Shown piece after piece: positions 56,978-64,000 of a stretch of DNA of 64,000 nt (its first letter is position 1; every line of letters starts with the position of its first letter). The position numbers and the translations under genes are program-made. The notes beneath the pieces are model-generated. The model was not told the origin of the DNA and ran no database searches. It was given only the letters and a program-made list of their open reading frames with translations. This stretch comes from Pseudomonadota bacterium (GTDB lineage: Bacteria > Pseudomonadota > Gammaproteobacteria > Steroidobacterales > Steroidobacteraceae), in contig JAEWAF010000009.1 of NCBI GenBank assembly GCA_023391815.1, positions 1 through 64,000 of the forward strand. The letters run 5' to 3'.

Positions 56978-58393
56978 TTATGCGAGGATTAAGTCGATGC
57001 GCTGAGTGTTGAAGGAGTAGTACGGCATGAACTTGCGCATAGTTCTGTCTTGCAGTGCACGCTCCGACACGTGAAAACCGCCGCGCTGCGCTGTTACGGA
57101 GGTTTCTTCCACTAGGCGTCTGAACTGCTCTCGATCTCCTTTGACCTGAAAATCCGTCCACACGATCCAGAAGGATTTGCCATCTGCCGCAATCCACTTT
57201 GGCGCAATCTGCGGCTGATAGGCACGTGCTGCCGCATCGCCCTCCGGCATCCACTTCGTCTCCTCGTAGATTTGAGTCCACGGTCCCCAGGGATTTGGTG
57301 CGATCCAGAAGCCAAGATAACTCGGCTTGGCAAACCACATATGATCGATTGTAACCCCGGAGAATGGGTCGGCTGTGGTTCCGGTCCCCATGCCCCAGTT
57401 CGCCATCATATACAAGCCTAGCGGGGCGTTGTAGACCACACTTGGGTGCCAAGCATACGGATGCCACATTCTGTTGACCCAGCCACGCGGAAAGACCTGC
57501 ACGGGCTTGCGGGCACCAATATCTTTGGTCCACTTGGCATCTCCAGTCGATCGAAGGCCGGCGAAGAATTCGTAAGCGCTACGATCGAGAATCTTCGCGC
57601 TCGGCGTACGAAACATGACCAATTCATTCATTGTGCCCTCTGTATTGCCGTTGGGGCTGTAGATATAAACGAACCCGTCGCGATTGAGCCGATAATTTTT
57701 GCCCATCTGTAACACGGTGAGCAGTGAAAAGGCCTCCTGATCCTCCTCGAAGAACACCAGCGTCTCGCGCGAGCGCTTGTCCCATCCCTCCCAAACAACT
57801 GGTGTTGACCCGTCTTGGTTGCACCACGTGCGGCCGTTGTCAGGTGAATAGATGAGCTTGGCGCCGACAAACCGCATCGGGTGGTCGACAGGAGGCTTCG
57901 AAAGCTCGATGGGTTGATACGCGCGGTCAAACGTGCTCAGATACTGGTACAGTCGCCCATCAAGCGCAAATGTGCCGAAACTGTAGTAGCGGGCGTCACT
58001 CGGCATTTGTATGGGATCTCCTAGCAACGGATAGCCTGGCACGTCGTGGAACTGGGCACCTTGTGGGCCGCCCTCAATGGCAAAGATTCGGCTGTTATAA
58101 ACGGCTTTGAACTGATCGGAGAACCCAGAACCGTCACACAGGCTCACATACTGCCTATCATCTTCAGCCCAACTCATATGCCAGTTATCGCCCCTCCCAC
58201 CGTATCGAAGCACGGTTTCCTCGCGACGGATCACCGATTTGACACGCGCGCCGGACGTGGGCTTTGCTTTTCTTACGATCGAAGCTCCTGAATTTGCGCC
58301 GGCAGGCTCACCGGCATAGGTGCAGCGAAGCGGTGGCACCGCAACGACCCCGGCCGCGACTGTATGCTTTAGAAACTCTCTGCGTGTTGACAT
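56978..58393 (-). CDS. Tat-exported beta-propeller protein, glycosidase-like
   Basis: 471 residues. The ATG at 58393 follows a strong GGGAGG and opens a twin-arginine signal, STRREFLKHTVAAGVVAVPP, so the folded protein is exported to the periplasm. An ATG 29 codons upstream adds a non-signal extension. The mature part repeats propeller-type strands (IYSPDNGRTWCNQDGSTPVV, FVYIYSPNGN, MWHPYAWHPSVVYNAPLGLY, YLGFWIAPNPWGPWTQIYEE), recalling DUF4185/GH43-like proteins. The substrate is unknown; periplasmic cleavage of a glycoside is the likeliest role. It overlaps no neighbour and runs against the glycosyltransferase gene. Confidence 0.72.
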   Translation of the reverse strand: MSTRREFLKHTVAAGVVAVPPLRCTYAGEPAGANSGASIVRKAKPTSGARVKSVIRREETVLRYGGRGDNWHMSWAEDDRQYVSLCDGSGFSDQFKAVYNSRIFAIEGGPQGAQFHDVPGYPLLGDPIQMPSDARYYSFGTFALDGRLYQYLSTFDRAYQPIELSKPPVDHPMRFVGAKLIYSPDNGRTWCNQDGSTPVVWEGWDKRSRETLVFFEEDQEAFSLLTVLQMGKNYRLNRDGFVYIYSPNGNTEGTMNELVMFRTPSAKILDRSAYEFFAGLRSTGDAKWTKDIGARKPVQVFPRGWVNRMWHPYAWHPSVVYNAPLGLYMMANWGMGTGTTADPFSGVTIDHMWFAKPSYLGFWIAPNPWGPWTQIYEETKWMPEGDAAARAYQPQIAPKWIAADGKSFWIVWTDFQVKGDREQFRRLVEETSVTAQRGGFHVSERALQDRTMRKFMPYYSFNTQRIDLILA

Positions 58394-58736
58394 GTAACCT
58401 CCCGTCAATGACGCCACCGCGCGCTGGACAACAACTATGAGCAGAACCACACGGCGACCAAGGGGTTGCTTCCGAATCAAAAGTCACCGACCGCCATTGC
58501 ACTATCGCTTTGTGGTCTCGAAACGCTCATCCGCTCCGATCGAAAGCTCCGACAACTGAGCTTCGGTAGATGGACATGGAACGAGCAACGGTAGTGATCG
58601 AGCTGACGTGTTGCACACGATTCAGCGCCCGGCGGGCGCCGATACTCATTGGCGGTGTTGCAGAAGAGTACGGTCCTAGCCTTGGGTGTTCTGATTACAA
58701 CTTGGCTGAGGTCTCAGGGGTGCCCCTATGCGGTTG
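58394..58736. other. Upstream region of the Tat propeller gene
   Basis: About 340 bases containing the minus-strand promoter of the propeller gene and, further right, unassigned sequence up to a transposase remnant. No gene is supported. Confidence 0.4.
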
Positions 58737-59040
58737 TCAATGGAGTTCCGCCGCCGGCGGGCAGCAGTGCGTCTCGTAGCATGGCGAACAGGACATCACA
58801 GCGTCGTCGGGTGAGCGCGATGAGGCCTGGTTGTGACGTTTGCCTTGGCCAATCTTGCGCGTACTAGGCCCTGGAGATCGGGTCGCGCGGTGCCGCGAAC
58901 GCTGACAGGAAGATCGCACGCCTGAGTTGCTTATTGCCTCGACGAGACGGCGCTTGGACGATTTCAACGTCGACGCCGGCGAAGACCTGGGTCCTGCGGT
59001 TCGGTGCCCGTCACTGGTAACCCATTTTTGGGCGGCCAGC
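58737..59040 (-). pseudogene. C-terminal remnant of an IS110-family transposase
   Basis: Reading the minus strand in more than one frame gives SRRGNKQLRRAIFLSAFAAP, RDPISRA and KIGQGKRHNQA, then RRRCDVLFAMLRD. This is the conserved C-terminal end of IS110-type transposases. A stop interrupts after ISRA and frames shift, so it is dead. It differs from the intact IS110 at 30.8 kb. Confidence 0.65.
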
Positions 59041-59488
59041 GACCTACAGCAGCCGGTCCCGGCATCTACGTTACGAGCGACTTCGGAATGACTCCGGGTC
59101 CAGCCCCTATCAGTGATCACCGGCTGCCGACCCGGCCTGGTGACATCACCCGCCGAAGCATGGACGACTGGGGGCGGGAATCATGCCGGGCCAAGCTGGC
59201 CGAATCTCTGGATAACTGAGACTCGAAGAAAATATCTGGGCGAGTCGCGCCCTGCTGACCGAACGACATGCCGGTGAACAGGCAACCGTCATTACACGGA
59301 GATCGATGGTCCGCACGAGTGAAAACTCAACATAGCCCAACTTCGAAGGGCGCGCGGTGATTCTCGACTCGACAGAGGGACCATCCGATCCCCTATGGCA
59401 CTCTATTGCTATGGGGACTGCATGCTCTTGCCTGCAGTATCGATCCTAAGACGCGTTCTATGGCGCACCTGTCAAAGTCACAGCTGAG
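59041..59488. other. Intergenic region before the SnoaL-like gene
   Basis: About 450 bases with no supported gene; part may be further transposase debris. The promoter of the downstream secreted SnoaL-like gene probably lies in its last 100 bases. Confidence 0.4.
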
Positions 59489-60172
59489 ATGAATATGCGT
59501 ATAGGTATAATTGCGTGGCTATCCTGTGTGGCTTTGACTGTTGCAGCGGATGCAGCTCCGCCGGCATCAGATTACTCAGCCCTTGCCGTTAGGATCACAG
59601 AGCTCGAAGCCAAGGTCTCCGATCTCACTGATCGCCAGCTCATTCACAATGTCTACCTTCGCTACATGCGAGGCTTTGATCGTAATGATGTACAGCTCAT
59701 GAGAAGCGCATTCTGGCCCGACTGCCAGATCAACTACGCCTATCAGTCGAACACATTGGACGAGTTTATAAAAAGGCACTTAGAGTTCCATATGGCAAAA
59801 CTTTCGAGCTGGGGGCATCTCATCACCAATGAGACGGTGGATGTTAACGGAGACGTGGCTCACGTCGAGACTTATGTGACCGGCTTGTTTATGCCGAAGA
59901 AGGATGAATCCTTTGGACGTGAAAATACAATCGTAGCTGGACGGTATATCGATCGACTGGACCGCCGAGACGGCGAGTGGCGCATCTCGGTCCGAGAATT
60001 CGTGCCTTACTTCAAGATTAAAGCAGACGCCGACCCCGAGGCCTTTGATCCGTACATCAATGCGACCAAGTCTGCGTGCGCGATGGGGGCCTGGGACAGG
60101 CGCGACCCATCATACGTACGCCCACTCAAGCGTCGATCTGACAAGGAGATTGGCCCGCCATGTGGCGAATAG
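59489..60172 (+). CDS. Secreted SnoaL/NTF2-like protein
   Basis: 227 residues (ATG two codons in is equally possible). A signal peptide (IGIIAWLSCVALTVAADA, cleavage near residue 22) leads to a short coiled-coil-like helix (ALAVRITELEAKVSDL) and a SnoaL-type cone fold. Motifs are YLRYMRGFDRNDVQLMRSAF, WPDCQINYAY, HLITNETVDV and YIDRLDRRDGEWRISVREFV. Such proteins act as isomerases, cyclases or dehydratases on small hydrophobic molecules, or just bind them. A cytoplasmic paralogue sits immediately downstream on the other strand. Substrate unknown. Confidence 0.82.
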   Translation: MNMRIGIIAWLSCVALTVAADAAPPASDYSALAVRITELEAKVSDLTDRQLIHNVYLRYMRGFDRNDVQLMRSAFWPDCQINYAYQSNTLDEFIKRHLEFHMAKLSSWGHLITNETVDVNGDVAHVETYVTGLFMPKKDESFGRENTIVAGRYIDRLDRRDGEWRISVREFVPYFKIKADADPEAFDPYINATKSACAMGAWDRRDPSYVRPLKRRSDKEIGPPCGE

Positions 60173-60180
60173 GCACGTGT

Positions 60181-60792
60181 TCATCCTTCCCGTGGTCGGG
60201 GCGTGAGCGGACGGAGGTACCTGAGGTCGTTTCTGTTGAATGCGCCCAACCCGATGTCAGTATGTGGCCAACTTGACTCAGTGAAGGTTGCGTGAAAGAT
60301 CGACCTCGCCTCGGTCCAAAAGTGAGGAATGAACTCGCGCACCGAGATGCGCCACTCATCTTCTCGACGGTCCAGCCTATCTATGTACCTGCCCGCGAGA
60401 ATTAATGCGGGCGTCTCGTCGGTCGGTGGACGCCAGAAGGCGATCAAGTAGCTTTCGACGTGAGCGAGGTCGTCATCAATATCGATCGTCTCGTTTGTGA
60501 TGTGGTGCGCTTGGCATGACATACCCTTTAGATATCGCTCTCTCTCCCAGAGGCTAATCCATTCGTCACGTAGCCAAGAACTGAACCCATAGTTGATCTG
60601 CGCATCTGGCCAGAATACGCCAGTGAGTAACTCCATGTCGTGTCTGTTGAGACCCCGCGTGTATCGCATGTACAGGTCTATGATGCGATGGCGCTGGAGC
60701 CCCGCAGCAACCTTCGATTCCAGTGCAGCCACCCTGCTGGCTAACTGCTCATGCTCGATGAGATCATTCGGAGCTTGGTTGGATTTTTGCAT
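60181..60792 (-). CDS. SnoaL/NTF2-like protein, cytoplasmic paralogue
   Basis: 203 residues, convergent with and only 8 bases from the preceding gene. It shares the same framework as its neighbour: EQLASRVAALESKVAAGLQ, IIDLYMRYTRGLNRHDMELL, GVFWPDAQINYGF, HHITNETIDI and YIDRLDRREDEWRISVREFI. There is no signal peptide. ATG 60792 is chosen; the upstream extension of 27 residues looks like non-coding read-through. The pair probably arose by duplication and inversion. Both keep the pocket-forming pattern, so both may be active on related substrates in different compartments. Confidence 0.8.
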   Translation of the reverse strand: MQKSNQAPNDLIEHEQLASRVAALESKVAAGLQRHRIIDLYMRYTRGLNRHDMELLTGVFWPDAQINYGFSSWLRDEWISLWERERYLKGMSCQAHHITNETIDIDDDLAHVESYLIAFWRPPTDETPALILAGRYIDRLDRREDEWRISVREFIPHFWTEARSIFHATFTESSWPHTDIGLGAFNRNDLRYLRPLTPRPREG

Positions 60793-61447
60793 GACGCTTA
60801 ATTTGTGATCAGTGGAAACAGCATGCGAACGTAAGCGCATGTGCAATCGGCCTAACAATTGGCGCCTTCGCATCTATGCCACGACTATCCACTACGAATC
60901 ACGGAATCTGATAGGAAGTAAGAGTACCCGGCGCAATCAGTTGAATACGCACGCATTGAGCGCAGCGCGTCGGAGAGTGTCTGTCATGGAGGAATGGACA
61001 AGTAGCCATGGGCAGGTCGACGTGTTTGTAGGCCTTGAATCTCGAGATCCGCTGTCGGCGCCTTAGGAGTCATGTTGAATCCGCGCAGTACCAGCCGACC
61101 GGACAACGCCCGGCGAACACCTTGGTCTCATCGAGATGACCGGCGATTGGGCTCATCGCATGGCCACGCTGAGGCAACGGAGCTCCCAGGCGCAACACAT
61201 CAACCCCATCGAGTAAAGAGTCTCGTTCGTGCACATGTACCAGAGCCTCCGGCAAGGGTTAAGCTCAAGAGTAGAAGTGGCGCGGAATCCCGGCGCGGGA
61301 TGCTCACGAACTTTTTTGTCATCCGGGAGGCTGAGAGCTTTCGCAATTCACTGCAGAATGACTTTCCCCGGTTTCGCCTTGGCGACTATCTGTACACCGA
61401 TACCGAGTTAGTGCAGTCGGAAGTGGAGTATTCGGGTGCATTGATTT
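60793..61447. other. Intergenic region with an unrecognised protein-like stretch
   Basis: About 650 bases between two minus-strand genes. A plus-strand frame near 61300-61440 reads LTNFFVIREAESFRNSLQND and GDYLYTDTELVQSEVEYSGA, which looks protein-like. It continues to 61500, over the end of the MFS gene, and upstream reads into non-protein-like sequence. It may be the tail of a decayed gene. I cannot assign a family. Confidence 0.3.
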
Positions 61448-62938
61448 TCATTGTGCGCCGCCCGCCGACACCGGAGTCGGTGGAGGTGCGCGGCGAATGA
61501 AGAACGCCAACGGAATGCCTGCGAGCGAAGTGATTGCGGCGCAAAGAAGTGCGCTGTGAATTCCCGCCGCAGTTGCGTCCACCTCCATCAAACCCGATTT
61601 CCGCTGCTCGATGACCGTGGCGGTCAAAATGCTTACGAAGAGCGCACTGCCAGCAGCGCCAGCGAGTTGCTGAACAGTTCCAACAATCACGCTTCCATAC
61701 GAATATAGGTGCACTGGGAGTGCGCTTAGACTAGCGGTGAACAGCGGTGTGAAGAGCAGAGCAAAGCCGACACATAGCAACGAATGCGCTGCGAGCACCA
61801 TCCACGGATAGGAGTGGGTATCCAACAACACCATTCCCCACAACGACGCCGAAACTATCACGGCACCGGTGATCAAGAGAACTGTGGGACCGATGCGGTC
61901 GTAACTTCGGCCGACGATGGGGCCCAATAGACCAAAGAAGAGGCCACCTGGAAGAAGCAGCAGGCCAGTGGCTATCGGCGTGAGATGCAGTACATTCTGT
62001 GTGTAGATAGGGAGCAAGATGATGGTGCCAAAGAGCACGATGATGTGGATGGTCATCACGATGACGGCGATCGTGAATGTCTTGCTTCGGAATGCACGCA
62101 GATCGAGCAGCTGCATTTCGCGCGGCTGCATTTGCAGCTGACGTACGATGAATGCGGTGAGTGCCACCGCCCCAACGAGAAGTGGCAACCAAACAGAACT
62201 CGAGCGAATGCCGCCCGCCGAAGTCCCCGTGGCGCTCAGGCCGTAAACAACGCCGCCGAAGCCAAAACCAGACAGAATCACTGATAGAACATCGAGTTGG
62301 CTCTGGCGAAGCTCGGTGACGTTCTGCACACGCGCAATGCCCAGGATGAGAGACGCGATAGCGATCGGTAGCACCAGGATGAACATCCAGCGCCAATGCA
62401 AGACGCTCAGAATCGCACCGGAAATCGTCGGCCCAATGGCGGGCGCGACTGAGGTAACAATTGAGATGTTGCCCATGGCGCGGCCACGCGAAGACTCGGG
62501 AACGAGCGTCAGCACCGTCGTAAACAGCAGCGGTACCATGATGGCGGTTCCGCTTGCTTGAACGATGCGCGCGCCAACCAACGGCTCGAATCGTGCAGAA
62601 GCCGCGGCGAACAAGGTGCCCGCGCTGAAGAGCGTCATCGCTATGATAAACACAGTGCGGGTAGTAAACCGCCGCAGCAGAAATCCGGTTACGGGTATCA
62701 CCACGGCCATGGTCAACATGAACGCGCTAGTGAGCCACTGCGCCGCGCTCGCGTCTATCCTCAGGTCGGCCATCACATGCGGCAAAGCCACACCCATGAG
62801 GGTCTCGTTGAGAATGACGACGAAGGTCGACATGAGCAGCAGCGTGATGACGAGTTTATTGCGTGCAGTGATGTTCGCCGCTGACGCGGTTGATGCAACG
62901 GCGTCGCAAGTAGTAGTTGCGCTATCTGACATAGACAT
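61448..62938 (-). CDS. DHA2-family MFS drug-type exporter
   Basis: 496 residues with about 14 hydrophobic segments, as in EmrB/QacA transporters. VVILNETLMGVALPHVMADL and AAQWLTSAFMLTMAVVIPVT open the protein, and ARIVQASGTAIMVPLL plus SIVTSVAPAIGPTISGAIL carry the DHA-type motif C (GPxIGG-like). Exports drugs or lipophilic compounds by proton antiport. It could export the NRPS product or confer self-resistance, but it is 15 kb from the NRPS genes and has no operon link. ATG 62938 is the first in frame; ATG 62932 is as good. Confidence 0.88.
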   Translation of the reverse strand: MSMSDSATTTCDAVASTASAANITARNKLVITLLLMSTFVVILNETLMGVALPHVMADLRIDASAAQWLTSAFMLTMAVVIPVTGFLLRRFTTRTVFIIAMTLFSAGTLFAAASARFEPLVGARIVQASGTAIMVPLLFTTVLTLVPESSRGRAMGNISIVTSVAPAIGPTISGAILSVLHWRWMFILVLPIAIASLILGIARVQNVTELRQSQLDVLSVILSGFGFGGVVYGLSATGTSAGGIRSSSVWLPLLVGAVALTAFIVRQLQMQPREMQLLDLRAFRSKTFTIAVIVMTIHIIVLFGTIILLPIYTQNVLHLTPIATGLLLLPGGLFFGLLGPIVGRSYDRIGPTVLLITGAVIVSASLWGMVLLDTHSYPWMVLAAHSLLCVGFALLFTPLFTASLSALPVHLYSYGSVIVGTVQQLAGAAGSALFVSILTATVIEQRKSGLMEVDATAAGIHSALLCAAITSLAGIPLAFFIRRAPPPTPVSAGGAQ

Positions 62939-63280
62939 TTGCTTTGCGGACGGTCGTTATTTCTGAGCGTCAGTTCTAGAATGCGATTGTCGCACGAGGC
63001 GATGACACTCCCGTCGTTGCTCGCTTGCTTCGCATAGTCGCTGAAATCGTCTTCCGTATCCTTCTCAGCTGAGCGACTGACCTGGGCGCAACTATTTTGC
63101 TGGCCCTGGACGAGCCAGGCCGAAAACGCGGTGCAGACTTACCAATGCAATGTCTTCACGTACATGAACTATCAGATGTAGCGTGCACCAGTGCGCTCAT
63201 TTGGGCGGTCAACTTTCAACCGTCGACGCCCGGGTACCCTAAGCGCTACACCGAGTTCCGCCGTCGAATTGGAGAAGATT
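62939..63280. other. Upstream region of the exporter gene
   Basis: About 340 bases upstream of the exporter and before a decayed Tat-leader gene. No gene is supported; a divergent promoter is expected. No regulator such as a TetR or LysR gene is seen here. Confidence 0.4.
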
Positions 63281-63472
63281 GTGCCAGAAGATGAAGACGG
63301 AGCAGAGCGTGCTTTGCCTTTGATGGGTCTTTCGCGCCGAGGTTTCATAAAAGGCACTGCCATGGCGACCGGAAGCGCTTCTCTGGCCACGCTGTCTTCC
63401 AATGGTCAAGTGGGGCGCGCTCGATTCCAACTGCCGCATCTAGCAGTTGCGAAGGCCTCAGGATCCCTGTGA
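63281..63472 (+). pseudogene. Truncated twin-arginine-type leader
   Basis: From GTG 63281 the frame reads PEDEDGAERALPLMGLSRRG, then FIKGTAMATGSASLATLSSN and stops at 63472. The SRRGFIKGTA stretch is a twin-arginine signal, but only ~60 residues exist and no mature domain follows. It looks like the start of a Tat-exported oxidoreductase lost by deletion; a start at another upstream codon is possible. Confidence 0.45.
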
Positions 63473-63692
63473 AGGAGGTCGATGGAAAGACAGCCTTCAT
63501 CGCGGGCGGCTCAAGCGGAATCGGTCTTGGCATTGCGCGAGCTTTCGCCGACGCAGGGATGAAGGTTGCGATTGGTTACCGACCAAAAAACATCTCGATG
63601 AGGCCATGAGATATCTCAAGAGCGCTGGCAAGCGCATCCATGCCATCAGTGTTGATGTGACTGATCGTCCTGCCATGGAGTTTCACACTTGA
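63469..63692 (+). pseudogene. Short-chain dehydrogenase N-terminal fragment
   Basis: The frame from GTG 63469 gives EVDGKTAFIAGGSSGIGLGI (the TGxxxGIG-type NAD(P) loop, with Ala in place of Thr), ARAFADAGMKVAIGYR. A one-base shift at a run of A's near 63590 is then needed to read HLDEAMRYLKSAGKRIHAIS and VDVTDRPAMEFHT, after which it stops. The catalytic Ser-Tyr-Lys part is missing. It is a decayed SDR gene. Confidence 0.65.
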
Positions 63693-64000
63693 GGCGACTG
63701 TATACCACGGGGGCAGCCGATGAGGATGTAGCTGGCTTCCTAGTCGGCAACGGGCGAGCTCAAAGCTATGAGAGCGTCACTGTGCATCTGACTAACCGCT
63801 AACCACTTCTATCATGCTAGAGCAGTTCGTGCTGCGTTCTTTGATGCACGAATAGGGCCATCGATGCTAGCATCAATTTCGGGGGCTCGAAATTGTTTGC
63901 TTCTGCAATGGTTCCTGTGCGACCTGACGATGGGACCGGGCCACTCGCAGATTCGTCCCAACGTAGGATGCTCTGCAGGAGTGACGCGAGGGCTTTGCTA
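63693..64000. other. Right-edge region without supported gene
   Basis: The last ~310 bases show no clear gene; frames are short and the sequence follows a decayed dehydrogenase, so it is probably further debris. Confidence 0.4.

Noticed and set aside
1..64000. CRISPR arrays, tRNA or rRNA genes, prophage structural genes
   Set aside because: No regularly spaced repeats, tRNA-like cloverleaf sequence, rRNA segments or phage structural proteins were noticed in the window.

Overview
The window looks like a GC-rich proteobacterial chromosome, most likely a gammaproteobacterium of the Steroidobacter or Xanthomonadales kind. This rests on gene content: a fused CysN/CysC with CysD, a TonB-dependent receptor with a typical VVVTAQKREE TonB-box region, spinster-type and DHA2 MFS transporters, and a FecI-like sigma factor. 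It is inference; no rRNA or other marker gene is present. All calls come from reading the sequence, without database searches.

Region 1 (0.4-8.3 kb) is a defence-type island. It holds a small ribbon-helix-helix protein, a PaeR7I/XhoI-like N6-adenine methyltransferase and two tandem PaeR7I/XhoI-like endonucleases. These are followed by a tightly packed three-gene module: a soluble protein with two GHKL ATPase domains and a histidine-kinase core, an atypical receiver-domain protein, and a protein of unknown function. Region 2 (8.7-11.6 kb) is sulfate activation (cysD, cysNC) on the minus strand.

Region 3 (12.5-17.4 kb) mixes transposon debris (IS3, IS21) with a FecI-like sigma factor, a FecR-like protein without its sensor part, and an intact alanine racemase. 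Region 4 (17.9-29.4 kb) is a plus-strand catabolic or uptake block: TonB receptor, MFS permease, beta-propeller glycosidase-like protein, aldehyde dehydrogenase, SRPBCC protein, and an overlapping pair of a serine beta-lactamase-fold hydrolase and an M81 (MlrC-type) metallopeptidase. Region 5 (29.5-33.5 kb) is an insertion-sequence graveyard with one intact IS110 transposase.

Region 6 (35-50 kb or more) is a nonribosomal peptide cluster. Two translationally coupled NRPSs form C-A-T-C-A-T / C-A-T-Red. The specificity residues, read by eye, suggest small residue (Ala-like) - Asn - Pro, with reductive release as an aldehyde or alcohol. An asparagine synthetase follows directly, which fits the Asn call, and then an MGT-type glycosyltransferase. 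Region 7 (50-57 kb) has a sulfotransferase, a HAD phosphatase, a nucleotidyltransferase-kinase fusion, a second nucleotidyltransferase, a PfkB sugar kinase on the other strand and a GT2 glycosyltransferase. These could make and attach a decorated sugar or polyol phosphate, either to the peptide or to a surface glycan.

Region 8 (57-64 kb) holds a Tat-exported beta-propeller protein, IS110 debris, two convergent SnoaL/NTF2-like paralogues, a DHA2 drug-type exporter and remnants of a Tat leader and a short-chain dehydrogenase. The best candidates for something undescribed are the dual-GHKL/receiver/unknown module beside the double-endonuclease R-M locus, and the asparagine-synthetase-linked, reductase-terminated NRPS cluster next to an MlrB/MlrC-like peptidase pair.
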